From Isoetes taiwanensis (taxonomy: Eukaryota; Streptophyta; Lycopodiopsida; Isoetales; Isoetaceae): a DNA stretch of 64,000 nt. Below the pieces are notes generated by a model that was not told where the DNA came from, ran no database searches, and was given only the letters and a program-made list of their open reading frames with translations. Both the position numbers and the translations under genes were made by a program. Positions within the stretch are counted from its first letter, which is position 1. Each line of letters opens with the position of its first letter. The stretch is from assembly GCA_021234155.1 (NCBI GenBank), contig JAJEKV010000039.1:8509077-8573076 (forward strand), written 5' to 3'. Shown here one piece after another: positions 1-10,616 of this stretch.

Positions 1-840
1 GCAGGAATGAGTTGGCCAAGCAGCAGAAATTTCAACAGGAGCTAGGCTCCCGACTCCAGGCAGCAGAGGCTGCAACACGGGGCCAGACAAGCCCACATGC
101 CCAATAGCCCACAAGTCGCCAACCAGGCAGACAGACAACACCTGCTCTATCTCGAACACTACACCGCCCTTGCTGTGAACAGCCCACACACTCTGGACAA
201 CATGCATCATCTGTTGGGACAGCCAATGTTGCCCCGCGACTCAGTGAGCAGCAAGAGCAGGGCCGACGACGTCATAATGTGGTGGCATATGGACTCTCAG
301 AGGAAGTAGGAGAGAATCTCACCAAGCGCATCCAGGATCAAATCCCATCTTACATGGCATTTCAGACCACAGTCCACATTGTCTGAGCAAGCCGCCTTGC
401 GGCTCAACGCACAAATCGCCCACGTGTTGTCACCTTCACGGTTGCAGACATGCGAGTGCGTGAGGCAATTTTGCGTCAGAGTAGGCAATTGACCGCCGGC
501 AACAGCTAGCTCAAGTCAGGGACGTCCGCCGTCGAGGGGGCGCTGCAGGTTGGGCCGAGGCAAGCTTCGCATTTCAGGTCGGCGCTTACTGTTGTCACCA
601 ATGCAATGCGTCAAGCTGCTACAGCATCCAGAGGCCCCATTGCTACCGCTACAGGAGCTACCCCACCGACTGCCACTCCTACTACTGCCACCAGTACCCC
701 TACTGCGCCTCCTGCTCCCGCTGCTCCAATCGCTCCCCATAGAATCTTTGCCAGCGCCGCCGACACCGCTCCCCCCAGAATCAAAAGCAGTTATCGTGGC
801 GTCTACATCAAATGCCAACAAATAGGAACGGTGCCTCCGT

Positions 841-1750
841 ATGGTATCTTGGAACTGTCGGAGCTTCCCTTGGCAGAAAGGGGAGAGTCTCAACTCTATT
901 GCACCAGATATTGATCTCATTTTCCTCATGGAAACATGGGAACATGGAGGACACAGACTGCCGAACCTCCCAGGCTATCTGTATTTTTCGGTGTTCAGCG
1001 AGTGCACAGGCAAGCTAGGGCATGGGGGGTTGCCTGCTACTATCATGCAACCTTGGGGCAATCAGTCTCACTGCACAAAACAGACAGGTACAATCGCTAC
1101 TTGTGGGTGCGTGCGGCAAACATGACGATGGTAGCATCATCCTCTTCGTAGCAGCATGCTATTTTCCACATGCCGAGAGCAACTTTTATGACATTCATTC
1201 GGGTGTGGATAGATTGGAGCCCTATATCGATCTATATGATGACATACAGCACCACAAACAGTTGGGCAAGTTTATGCTGCTTTCAGACTTTAATGCACGC
1301 ACAGGAGCCGAGCAGGTCCCGAAATTTGAGCCCCTGGCAGAGGACGTCTTGCAGTTGAACCCCGCAGAGGTAGCTTGGTATCAGATGACAACCATATTTC
1401 ACGCTATGGCAGGCAGTTGTTGCTGCTGGGTAGTATCTTTGACCTGGTTATTTGTAATGGGTTGGCACAAAGGCCGATTCCAGCCGCTACACTTGTAGGC
1501 AGGAGAACCAAGGGGGCAGCTCTAGTCACTGTGGTGGATTACCTGCTGGTCGAGGAACAAGATTTGCACCTAGTTACCCATTTTTCCATTGGAGCGCACA
1601 CTTGGGGCCGAGGAAGCTGGGACTTGCGGACCACCAGCCCCCTGCTGCGTGCATATACATTGGCGGGGCTCCCCACGCAACCCACGCCTCAACACCCCAG
1701 GTGCCCCAGCTGCGCCTGAACTACGATCGTGCAGGGACCTATGCCCAGAA
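841..1750 (+). pseudogene. LINE endonuclease (EEP/APE-type), frameshifted
   Basis: The translation starts with a VSWNCR motif followed by DIDLIFLMETW, the usual opening of LINE endonucleases that nick the target DNA. Further on are a DFNARTG motif (around 1285-1305, the metal-binding D-x-N) and a VVDYLLV segment (about 1530-1552). The pieces lie in several frames, so at least two frameshifts separate them. In the inverted copy the terminal SDHQPL motif is still in frame, whereas here it is garbled. Activity is not expected. Confidence 0.8.
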
Positions 1751-2131
1751 GCTTGAGCATGATCTGGCGGGACTACTGCAACTCCCCACACTTCAGTAGC
1801 AATCTGTTCAGCTGACTCACATGCTTCTGATAGCTGTTGAAAGATGCTTTGGGAGAGGCCACTCACGGAGAACCTCGGGTGCTGCCACCTTCCCCCGCAA
1901 CAGATGGTTCGATGATGAATGTCGGGAGCTCAAACGCGAACTCCGGCAAGTCACTGATCCCACCTTCCGCCCACAGAGCATCAGTCAATACCGCTCTTTC
2001 CTCAAGAACAAGAAAGCCTGATACCTCGCAGAGCACCAGCAACAGATGTTCGGTCTCCTGAATCGGCATTCCAAGACATTCTGAAGAAAGGTATTAAGCA
2101 AGAAGCCCACAAGGAACATTATCTTGGAGCA

Positions 2132-2708
2132 ATGGGTAAAGTACTTGCAATAGCTTTACGACCCGCTTGGGGGCGGGGCACTAGTGCCTCCACAGATGGG
2201 CATGGCTCTGGTCATCACAGAGATGTCATCATGGGCCTGCAACGCCTAGCTAATGGGACGGCAGCAAATTTAGATGGCATGCAGACGGAACTTCTGAAAT
2301 GGGCTGGGCCTCCACTGATGCCTTTCCTCACGGTATTATTCAATAAAGCATTGCAAGAAGGCTTCCCTCCGCAGTGGACCACTAGTAGAGTTATGCCCAT
2401 ATACAAGGCAGGGGACCCTCAATGCCCAGCCAACTATCGTACTATTATGGTCAGCTCTCTCTTTGCAAAACTATTGGCTGGCATCCTTGAGCAGCGGTTG
2501 ACAAGATGGGCAGAGGAGGCAGATGTGCGAGCTCTCACACAAGCAGGCTTTCAGCCTAGGCATTCCAGCATTGATCATATCTTCACTCGGCGCACACTAA
2601 TTGAGGATAGCAGGAATCGCCGATAAAAACCTGTACTGTTGTTTTGTGGATTTCGCAAAAGCTTTTGACACAGGGCCCTGGGACAAGTTATGGAACAGAT
2701 TAATTGCT
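2132..2708 (+). pseudogene. LINE reverse transcriptase, N-terminal fragment
   Basis: The open segment 2132-2626 reads as the N-terminal part of a LINE reverse transcriptase: a region with LDGMQTELLKW, then TTSRVMPIYKAGDP and CPANYRTIMVSSLFAKLL, and QAGFQPRHSS. These match the fingers and the motif preceding the first catalytic Asp in this family. After a stop at about 2624 the frame shifts and continues as VDFAKAFDTGPWDKLW, the block holding the first catalytic aspartate. The domain ends at 2708, before the YADD box, so it is inactive. The equivalent region is missing from the inverted copy, which stops at the position matching about 2127 here. Confidence 0.85.
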
Positions 2709-3021
2709 CCAGGGTAAAAGCATGCTACGGTGTACCACTTTTGGAACCCTCAAAAGTACCTACACTGGGTACTTTTAAAACTGGTACTTTCTGTTTTTCC
2801 TTTCCGTTAAAATCAATCGAAAATTTTTGAATTGAAGGTCAATAACATCTCAATCTATAGTATTAGAGGATAACAATACTATTAGAGACTAATATAAAAG
2901 AATTAACTCTCAAACTTATTATTTATTGCAACATTTATGCAAGTTCCTAGTACCCAGTGCTGGGTACTTTTCTGGGTAGTTTCGCACTCCCTAAAAAGTA
3001 CTTTAGATGGTACACCCTAGC

Positions 3022-3605
3022 TGTTGGATTAAAAAAAAAAACAATTCCTTGCAAGGATGTAAGCTCAACACAATGATTTACTTGTACTTTCAATCTAGCA
3101 ATATTAAATCAATAAAACATCTTTAAGTACAAAAGCATCTAGTATCAAGAAAGCCAAGTTATGGTCATTCATTCCTTGATATGCTCAAAATCATTTCATC
3201 ACTTTTACTCTAAGCAATGAGTACTTCCTAAGCTCAAACTATAGATCATCATCATCGAGAGCTCCACACGCTCAAACCCGGCACCCCGTTCCTATGTATC
3301 TCTTGCACGACGGTTACGGCTAGATCTCGGTGACTTCGAATAGAAACCTCATCTACAAATTTTATATCCCACATGCCAACAAAAGGAATATAGCGTTTTC
3401 ATCAAACACATAAAGCACTTAAAGCACATAAAGCACTTATATGCATAAAGCACTTTCGGTTGTATACGAATCTTCAACTCAGTAAGACCATTACAACCCA
3501 CCGCCACTTTGCTTCTCATAGGTTGTTCTTGAAAGTAAACATATATTCACCGCCTTCGCTTCTCATGAATATAAGATGCATATAATATAACGATACACAC
3601 TAACA
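3022..3605 (-). repeat. 3' LTR of the copia element
   Basis: Complete LTR of 584 bp with TG...CA ends on the minus strand. Positions 3292-3605 match 4985-5293 with small indels. The remaining part (3022-3291) has no partner because the other LTR is truncated. Confidence 0.8.
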
Positions 3606-3614
3606 TCCTCCTTC
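3606..3614 (-). other. Polypurine tract of the copia element
   Basis: On the minus strand GAAGGAGGA abuts the TG of the 3' LTR. This is the expected position and composition of the plus-strand primer of an LTR retrotransposon and independently confirms the LTR boundary at 3605. Confidence 0.8.
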
Positions 3615-3771
3615 ATGTTATACTTATATGCATTATTTTCCCTTTTAGATAGCTAAATCTTGTCTCGCCTAGAGATTTTGTAAGCAAATCGCTAACCGAT
3701 CTTGATCTGATATATACCATATTTACAAGGTCTTTTCTAACAGCCTCCCACGATAAAGTGCATTTCAAGTT

Positions 3772-4983
3772 CTATATGTTTAGTCCTCTCATGTAGGATT
3801 TGGATTCTTTGATAAAGCAATGCAGCTTTGTACTATCACACCAAATGTTGGTAGCCAATGATTGTTCAAATCCCAGTTCTATGATTAACCTTCTCTCCCA
3901 AATAATTTCCTTTGAGCATAAAGTAGCAGCAGCATATTCTGCCTCAGCATTGGACATAGCTATGGCAGTTTGTTTTTTGCATTTCCAAGATATAGGGGCT
4001 CCTCCCAGCATGACAAGATATCCTGAAGTTGACTTCCTTGTATCTATATCTCCTCCCCAATCCGCATCACAAAACCCTTCTAATTCCAAGTTATTAGTTT
4101 TGTATGCAACTCCTTCTTCAAAGCATACCTTTTAAATATCTTAAAACTCGTTTCTTTGCGGTCCAATGTTCTCTGCGCCAGATTAGTGTTGTACACGCTT
4201 AACATGTTAACACTATGTGCAATATCAGGCCTTGTGCAATTGGCCACATATGCTAAACATCCAACCAGGGATCTGTAAGGTACTGCCTCCATATCTTTTC
4301 TCTCACCTTCATTTTGTGGACACATACTTTCAGTCAACTTACACCTGTGTACAAAGAGGAGTTTTACATACTTTGCGTCTTGCATGTTAAATCTTTTCAA
4401 CATGTCATATATTTGTTTCTTTTGGGTGAGCATTACTATACCCCCCTCGCCCTATTTCGGCCATTTCAACACCAAGAAAATTTTTCAACTCTCCTAAGTT
4501 AGTCATTTCAAATCTTTGTCTTAGCAAATCTTTACACATATTCAAGTTGTGTTGTTCCTTTAGCCACCATTATATTGTCATCAACATATAAGGCTAAGAC
4601 ACACCATTCTTCTCCATCTTGAAACTTGTAAAGATTACCATCATTATCTAATTTAATAAATTTTTGCTCTCTTAAAAACCGTCCATGCACTTGTACCATT
4701 CTCGAGGGGATTGTTTCAAACCATACACTGCTCTCCCCGAGCTTCCAAACTTTGTTAGCTCCTGCGCCAAACTCGGGCCTGCTTCATAAATATTTCTTCT
4801 TCTAAAGTTGCATTCAAAAATGCAGTCTTAACATCCATATGATGTACTTCTAAATCACATGCATTTGCAATTGCCAGTAACATTCTCACACTATTCATTT
4901 TGACTAATGGAGAAAAAGTTTCATCAAAATCCTGACCTTTTTTCTGTGAGAATCCTTGTGCCACCAGTCTAGCCTTGTATCAA
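3772..4983 (-). pseudogene. Copia reverse transcriptase-RNase H remnant
   Basis: From high to low coordinates the minus strand encodes KARLVAQGFSQKKGQDFDET, HHMDVKTAFLNATLEEEIFM (first catalytic Asp block), then a stretch with ALYVDDNIMV (catalytic YVDD, about 4570-4600) broken by stop codons between 4440 and 4540. It continues with YRSLVGCLAYVANCTRPDIA and the RNase H segment GFCDADWGGDIDTRKSTSGY and NAEAEYAAA. All are hallmark blocks of Ty1/copia pol. Several stops and frame changes make it non-functional. Integrase and gag are absent because of the internal deletion. Confidence 0.9.
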
Positions 4984-4984
4984 A

Positions 4985-5293
4985 CTATGTATCTCTTGCA
5001 CGACGGTTACGGCTAGATCTCAGTGACTCAGAATAGAAACCTCATCTACAGCTTATATCCCACATGCCAACAAAAGGAATATAGCATTTTCATCAAGCAC
5101 ATAAAGCACTTAAAGCACATAAAGCACTTATATGCATAAAGCACTCAGTTGTATACGAATCTTCAACCTGTAAGACCATTACAACCCACTGCCACTGCTT
5201 CTCATAGGTTGTTCTTGAAAGTAAACATATATTCACTGCCACTGCTTCTCATGAATATAAGATGCATATAATATAACCTGATACACACTAACA
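4985..5293 (-). repeat. 5' LTR remnant of the copia element
   Basis: Matches 3292-3605 of the other LTR. Its inner about 270 bp are gone, and the break lies directly against RT coding sequence at about 4984. Differences between the two LTRs are mostly small indels plus a few substitutions, so the insertion is not brand new. Confidence 0.8.
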
Positions 5294-5309
5294 CTAGCAT
5301 GCTTTCACC

Positions 5310-7440
5310 CTCCAAGGTAATGTTCCTTGTGGGCTTCTTGCTCAATACCTTTCTTCAGAATGTCTTGGGATGCCGATTCAGGAGACCGAACATCTGTTGC
5401 TGGTGCTCTGTGAGGTATCAGGCTTTCTTGTTCTTGAGGAAAGAGCGGTATTGACTGATGCTCTGTGGGCGGGAGGTGGGATCAGTGACTTGCCGGAGTT
5501 CGCGTTTGAGCTCCCGACATTCATCATCGAACCATCTGTTGGGGGGGAAGGTGGCAGCACCCGAGGTTCTCCGTGAGTGGCCTCTCCCAAAGCATCTTTC
5601 AGCAGCTATCAGAAGCATGTGAGTCAGCTGAACAGATTGCTACTGAAGTGTGGGGAGTTGCAGTAGTCCCGCCAGATCATGCTCAAGCATCTGGGCATAG
5701 GTCCCTGCACGGTCGTAGTCCAGGCGTAGCTGGGGCACCTGGTGTTGAGGCAGTGGTTGCAGGGGGAGCCTGCCAATGTATATGCACGAACAGGGGCTGG
5801 TGGTCTGAGTCTGCTTCCTCGTTCCAAGTGTCTGTTCCAATGGAAAAATGGGTAACTAGGTGCAAATCTTGTTCCTCGACCAGCAGGTAATCCACCACAG
5901 TGACTAGAGCTGCCCCCTTGGTTCTCCTGCCTACAAGTGTAGCGGCTGGAAGACGACCTTTGTGCCAACCCATTACAAATAACCAGGTCAAAGATACTAC
6001 CCAGCAGCAACAACTGCCTGCCATAGCGTGAAATATGGTTGTCATCTGATACCAAGCTACCTCTGTGGGGTTCAACTGCAAGACGTCCTCTGCCAGGGGC
6101 TCAAAGTTCGGGACCTGCTCGGCTCCTGTGCGTGCATTAAAGTCTTCAAGCAGCATAAACTTGCCCAACTGTTTGTGGTGCTGTATGTCATCATATAGAT
6201 CGACATAGGGCTCCAATTTATCCACACCCGAATGACGAATGTCATAAAAGTTGCTCTCGGCATGTGGAAAATAGCATGCTGCTACGAAGAGGATGCTAGC
6301 ACTGTCATGCTGCACACGCACCCACAAGTAGCGATTGTACCTGTCTGTTTTGTGCAGTGAGACTGATTGCCCCAAGGTTGCATGATTGTAGCAGGCAACC
6401 CCCCATGCCCTAGCTTGCCTGTGCACTCGCTGAACACCGAAAAATACAGATAGCCTGGGAGGTTCGGCAGTCTGTGTCCTCCATGTTCCCATGTTTCCAT
6501 GAGGAAAATGAGATCAATATCTGGTGCAATAGAGTTGAGACTCTCCCCTTTCTGCCAAGGGAAGCCCCGACAGTTCCAAGATACCATACGGAGGCACCGT
6601 TCCTATTTGTTGGCATTTGATGTAGACTTTACACGATAATAACATTCGGTTTGCAGTGGGGGAGCAGTGTGTGGCGCTGAAAGCGATTATGGAGCAGTTG
6701 GAGCAGCGGGAGCAGGAGGCACAGTAGGGGTACTGGTGGCAGTAGTAGGAGTGGCAGACGGTGGGGTAGCTCCTGTAGCGGTAGCAATGGGGCCTCTGGA
6801 TGCTGTAGCAGCTTGACGCATTGCATTGGTGACCTCAGTAGGCGCCGACCTGAAATGCGAAGCTTGCCTCGGCCCAACCTGCGGCCCCGACCGGCCACGG
6901 ACGCCCCACGACTTGAGCTAGCTGTTGCCGGTGGTCAATTGCCTACTCTGACGCAAAATTGCCTCACGCACTCGCATGTCTGCAACCGTGAAGGTGACAA
7001 CACGTAGGCGTCTCAGGCGCGTTGAGCCGCCAAAGGCGCTTGCTCGCACAATGTGGACCGTGGTCCGAAATGCCATGTAAGATGGGATTTGATCCACGGA
7101 TGCGCTTTGGTGAGATTCTCTCCTACTTCCTCTCGAGTCCATATGCCACCACATTATGGCGTCGCCCCCGCTCTTCTTGCCGCCACCGAGTCGCGGGGCA
7201 ACATTGGCCGTTCCAATGTGATGATGCATGTTGTCGAGTGTGTGGGCGGTGTAGTGTTCGAGATAGAGCAGGTGTTGTCTGTCTGCCTGGTTGGCGACTT
7301 GTGGGCTATTGGGCATGTGGGCTTGTCTGGCCCCGTGTTGCAGCCTCTGCTGCCTGGAGTCGGGAGCCTAGCTCTGTTGAAATTTCTGCCGCTTGGCCAA
7401 CTCATTCCCGTGACTGCCCAATTGTTCATGGACCTCGAAG
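5310..7440 (-). mobile_element. LINE copy B, inverted relative to copy A
   Basis: The reverse complement of this segment matches 1-2127 closely over its whole length, including the endonuclease motifs and the Pro/Thr/Ala-rich stretch (here about 6620-6810). The endonuclease frame is better kept than in copy A: a 269-residue open stretch (6492-5683) runs from the N-terminal endonuclease part through DFNARTG to SDHQPLF. At the left end homology stops at the position matching about 2127, just before RT, and touches the MITE terminus. At the right it continues past the point where copy A leaves the window, so the true arm is longer than 2.1 kb. The 7440-7500 flank may still belong to it. Confidence 0.85.
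5683..6587 (-). pseudogene. LINE endonuclease (EEP/APE-type), copy B
   Basis: Reads VSWNCRGFPW and DIDLIFLMETW at the N-terminus (about 6587-6500), LEDFNARTGAEQ near 6140, VVDYLLVEEQD near 5890 and SDHQPLFVH near 5805. These cover most catalytic positions of the endonuclease/exonuclease/phosphatase fold. The first motif lies in a different frame from the long open stretch, so at least one frameshift (about 6490-6420) separates them. No RT follows because the arm ends at 5310. Confidence 0.8.
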
Positions 7441-7860
7441 ATGGAGGCCCCCTGGGCCTTGTTGGGCAACAGAGTTGCTCGAGCTCCTGTATCTTATGAT
7501 CTTTGTGTCTCAGCCCTACTCAGAGGGTTCTTAGCTCACTGGGCCGGGCTCCAAGGCTGCTCGGATGTTTCAGATTATGGTGGCGACCCCTCTCCCTTCG
7601 ACTTGAGGGGGGAGATGGTTGCCACTCGTATCCTGCTCATCACACTGCCTGTCCCATACCATGGTCTCTATGGTAGTGAGGAGGGAGTCCACGAGAGCTC
7701 ACAAGTCAGCAAGACCCTACTTCTCCTGTTGCCTCTCAAAGTGTGCCAAGCTTAAGCCCGCCTTCTAATCGGCCAGATGCGGATCTCCATCTCGCAACCG
7801 CTGCCTCTCTGTTGCCATAAGGAAGGAGCGTAAGGCAACTCAACCTGCATATTTTGAGTA
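7441..7860. other. Flank of LINE copy B, no clear gene
   Basis: Moderately GC-rich sequence continuing from the LINE arm. Open stretches here lack recognisable motifs. It may be the LINE 5' region, which cannot be checked because copy A is cut by the window edge. Confidence 0.4.
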
Positions 7861-8345
7861 TTGGCATGCCATGAGTCGACTTGGCTTAGAGAGACACTAA
7901 GGTAGCCATAAGGTGGTCGAGGTATTGGCGCTCCATAAGGTGGTCGAGGGCTAGAGGGGCACATCCTATTGGCGCGCCATGAGTCGACTTGGCTAGAGAG
8001 AGAAAGTGGTCAAGGGTTAGAGAGATACTAAGGTAGCCAGAGGGTGGTCGAGGGCTAGAGGGACTGTAAGATGGCCAGCAAGTTGGTATGTGGCTAAAGG
8101 GAGAAGGGGGTAGAGAGAGAAAGTGGAGGTGGAGGTGGAGGTGGAGGGGGAGGGGGAGGAGGCGCTAGAGAGAGAAGGTGGAGGGTCTAGGCGCTAGAGA
8201 GAGAAGGTGGAGGGTCCAAGCACTAGAGAGAGAAGGAGGAGAATGAGGGCTAGAGAGAGAAAGTGGAGCAGGGCGCTAGAGAGAGAAAGTGGTGAGAACA
8301 ATGTAAGAGAAAGTGGAGCAGGGCACTAGAGAGAGAATGAAGAAA
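7860..8345. repeat. Purine-rich minisatellite (GCTAGAGAGAGAA units)
   Basis: Degenerate tandem units. First come longer ones with TAAGGTAGCCATAAGGTGGT and GTCGAGGGCTAGAG, then short units built on GGCGCTAGAGAGAGAA-(G/A)GTGGAG, with a GGTGGA run at about 8125-8150. The plus strand is strongly purine-rich. No gene. Confidence 0.85.
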
Positions 8346-8535
8346 ATAGACTAAAGAATTCCACTCAAAATTTTTATATAAATCTTCTGTATTTGGGTCG
8401 GAGGCCTTAAACCCCTGTATGTTGTTATCCCAGTTTGAAAAAACAGGATATGCACTATACAGTATAGCAAATTTTGTACTTGCATACCCCACAAATGAGG
8501 AACTTTACGTACGGTGTAGATTAAGGAATAAGGGG

Positions 8536-8617
8536 TGAATATGCCTATCCAACAACTCTCGCTGCCCTACGGGGGGTGAATATGCCTATCCAACAACTCT
8601 CGCTGCCCTATGTCACC
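8536..8617. repeat. Tandem duplication, 41-bp unit
   Basis: Two copies of a unit starting TGAATATGCCTATCC and ending CTGCCCTA, offset by 41 bp, almost identical. Confidence 0.9.
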
Positions 8618-8880
8618 CCCCGTGTGAATATGCACCCAAACCAAAGGGGGTTTAAAGGGGAATTTAATTTAAATGTGTTGGACCCAATGGTTGTGTTAAT
8701 TAATGTCAATGGTAGTTATGTGTTGGTTGTTAATGTCAATGGTTGTCATGTGTTGGTTGTTATGTGTTGGGGGATTTAATTTTTATATGTTGGATGTTAA
8801 TGGTTTGTGTTGCAAAAAAAAAAAAATTTGGCCTCTTCGGGGCCTTAGGGACGTCACCCCCCCTCCCCCGTGTGACATAA
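8618..8880. repeat. Dispersed repeat (ACCCAAACCAAAGGGGG family), copy 1
   Basis: Shares ACCCAAACCAAAGGGGGTTT, the TTAATTAATGT block, an A-rich run and GGCCTTAGGG with 38575-38720. Internal GTTATGTGTTGGTTGTTA units are repeated here. A non-coding repeat of unknown class. Confidence 0.65.
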
Positions 8881-9490
8881 ATTTTAGAATTCAAACCAGA
8901 AAAAAACTAGAATTCATTTGAGGCTTTCATCACCTGTAGCTTTTGAATTTGATCACAATAAAACAAATAGAACATAAGTAAGAGTTACCATAAAGATAGA
9001 GCAGATTGATCCCATTATTCTGAAAGTTATAAAGTTTGCAACACGCATACACAAACATTTTTCAACTGGAATTTAACAGCAGCCTTGGCCTCCATGGATT
9101 CTTGTGGTGAGAAACCAAAGTGGGAAACTTTTCTGCTTGTTAGCACAAGGATCTAGAAGCCTTGGAATTTGCTTAATAACTGCCTCAAAATCTAAAAATG
9201 CATGGTAATTTTTTGCAAGCTTCATTCGGAATGAGCCATAAAACAATATCCAATAGCACAATCCTGTATTAATCAACTGATAGGATGTGAAAGCCTACCA
9301 AACCCGACGGAACAATTGCTGTTTTAGCATAGATAACTTAACCAAACATATCCATATCATACACTATCAAAACGATCTCGGAGAGAGCTTTCCAACGCAA
9401 TAAAAATCATCTCAAACAGAGCTCTGGATCAAACGTTATGATAAGAAATGTGTTGCCGGCGGGGAAACTGCACTACATGCGCCCTTCAAG
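8881..9490. other. AT-rich intergenic stretch
   Basis: No coding signal, RNA gene or clear repeat boundary recognised. Confidence 0.5.
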
Positions 9491-9690
9491 CCCTTCATGT
9501 GCCCATTATGCACCACACACAAAAAGAGGGCTTTTGCTGTGAGCCATTGGTTGTTGACCATTGGAAAAAAAAAGGTTAAAATCAATGGCCCTTCATGTGC
9601 CCATTATGCACCACATGCACAAAAAAAGGGCTTTTCTTGTGAGCCATTGGTTGTTGACCATTGAAAAAAAAAATGCTAAAATCAATGGCT
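9491..9690. repeat. Tandem duplication, about 98-bp unit
   Basis: CCCTTCATGTGCCCATTATG occurs at 9491 and 9589, each followed by CTTTT...GTGAGCCATTGGTTG and a poly(A) run. Two imperfect copies. Confidence 0.85.
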
Positions 9691-9830
9691 CAGAAATGGT
9701 GCACTCTAGATGTACGCATTAGTACATCCATTTGAATACATCACGAAATCATAGGAAAACCTTAGTGAAAAGCGTATAAAAACACAAAGAAAACCCCCTG
9801 TTATTATGCTACATATGCACCCCAGTTTTG
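9680..9830. repeat. Dispersed repeat shared with 40255-40400
   Basis: Blocks AAATCAATGGCT, GTGCACTCTAGA, TTAGTACAT and AAATCATAG.AAAACC occur in the same order near 40257-40345. Non-coding and of unknown class. Confidence 0.6.
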
Positions 9831-10616
9831 CCGCTACATCAAAGGTGAAGGTTTATTCTAGAATTGCATTTGAGTCGGTCAGTTTCAGCCTCAAATCTTC
9901 ACATTATGCTACATCCATTTTGAAAGAACAAGACACAAACTCCAATTTTGCTGCTGCAACACATTTGGCGAAGATTGTAAGAAGTTCCAACTTGGATTTA
10001 TTCGAGCTTGACAGTATCACTACAAATTTTACCTTTGCTACGTCCATTGTAGTACCATATTTACGTACTTACATACGTGTACAAAAATTTAATACCTTAA
10101 AAGCTCACAGATATGGTACTTAGCTTTTAAAAACGTACGCCACCTCAAAAAAACGTTTAAAAAATGTAAGAAACCTTAAAAACGTAACGTACTTCAAAAA
10201 AAAAAATTTTGTTGATTGCATAAAAACGTTTCGTACGTATGGTACATCCTATCCGATACGATAAGTACTCAAAAGGTATCATACGCATGCGTAACCTACA
10301 TTGCCTACATCATCCCTTTCAAGAATGAGCTTTGTTAGATTCTTGAACATAAGGGATCCTTTGAGATCAAGACGAAGGGTTTGAAATGGTACAGGATTAG
10401 GTCCTAATAACTGTACACGAGGCTGAAAGAACTTCATTTAGATTGCGGTGGAGAACCACGACAATAAAAAAGGAAAAAGGAAAATTCAAACATATCTATC
10501 GGGAAGGTTCCTTCTTAAGGCAATAAAATATAGTGGAAAAGATGGCATAAAAAGCTACAAAGTGCTCAATGATAGATAGATGTGATCGCAAATGTTGAAT
10601 ATAAAATTCTTACATG
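9831..10616. other. AT-rich intergenic stretch
   Basis: 10040-10300 is rich in ACGT/GTAC words and short A runs. The small open frame at 9806-10123 has no recognisable motif. No gene supported. Confidence 0.5.

Larger units (their letters stand above)
1..2710 (+). mobile_element. Non-LTR retrotransposon (LINE), copy A, decayed
   Basis: A non-LTR element read on the plus strand; its 5' part lies before the window. In order it holds a GC-rich 5' region with no recognisable nucleic-acid binding motif, a Pro/Thr/Ala-rich low-complexity stretch near 600-820, an APE-type endonuclease region from about 841, and the N-terminal half of reverse transcriptase at 2132-2708. The reading frame breaks repeatedly, so no full ORF survives. 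The copy stops abruptly at 2710, where the terminus of an inverted-repeat element begins, and the remaining RT, zinc-binding end and poly(A) tail are absent. A second copy lies inverted at 5310-7440. Identification rests on endonuclease and RT motifs; the clade is not certain. Confidence 0.85.
3022..5293 (-). mobile_element. Ty1/copia LTR retrotransposon, internally deleted
   Basis: The insertion begins TGTTGGATT and ends CACTAACA on the plus strand and is flanked by a perfect 5-bp direct repeat CTAGC (3017-3021 and 5294-5298), the usual copia target duplication. It sits inside the MITE. Read on the minus strand: partial 5' LTR (5293-4985), then directly reverse transcriptase and RNase H, a polypurine tract and a complete 3' LTR (3605-3022). 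The primer-binding site, gag, protease and integrase are missing. The first RT codons after the LTR junction read YKARLVAQGF, so one deletion fused the middle of the 5' LTR to the start of RT. Confidence 0.88.
2711..5311. mobile_element. MITE-like inverted-repeat element, copy 1 (split by a copia element)
   Basis: A short non-coding element whose two halves are 2711-3021 and 5294-5311. The left end reads AGGGTAAAAGCATGCTA followed by GGTGTACCA. The right part ends TGGTACACC-CTAGC, and after the interruption continues CTAGCATGCTTTCACCCT. Hence the terminal inverted repeat is about 27 bp. The inside carries subterminal AAAGTACC/GGTACTTT repeats. A second nearly identical copy lies at 52272-52587, which fixes the true end and shows that the sequence between 3022 and 5293 is a later insertion. 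Superfamily not assigned, because a convincing target duplication for the MITE itself is not visible. Confidence 0.75.

Noticed and set aside
2711-5311. Target-site duplication CTCC for the MITE
   Set aside because: CTCC occurs on both sides, but the right one overlaps the element end and the flanks are not contiguous LINE, so the match may be chance.
1-7440. LINE inversion by twin priming
   Set aside because: Twin priming inverts a 5' part without duplicating it; here both arms hold the same sequence.
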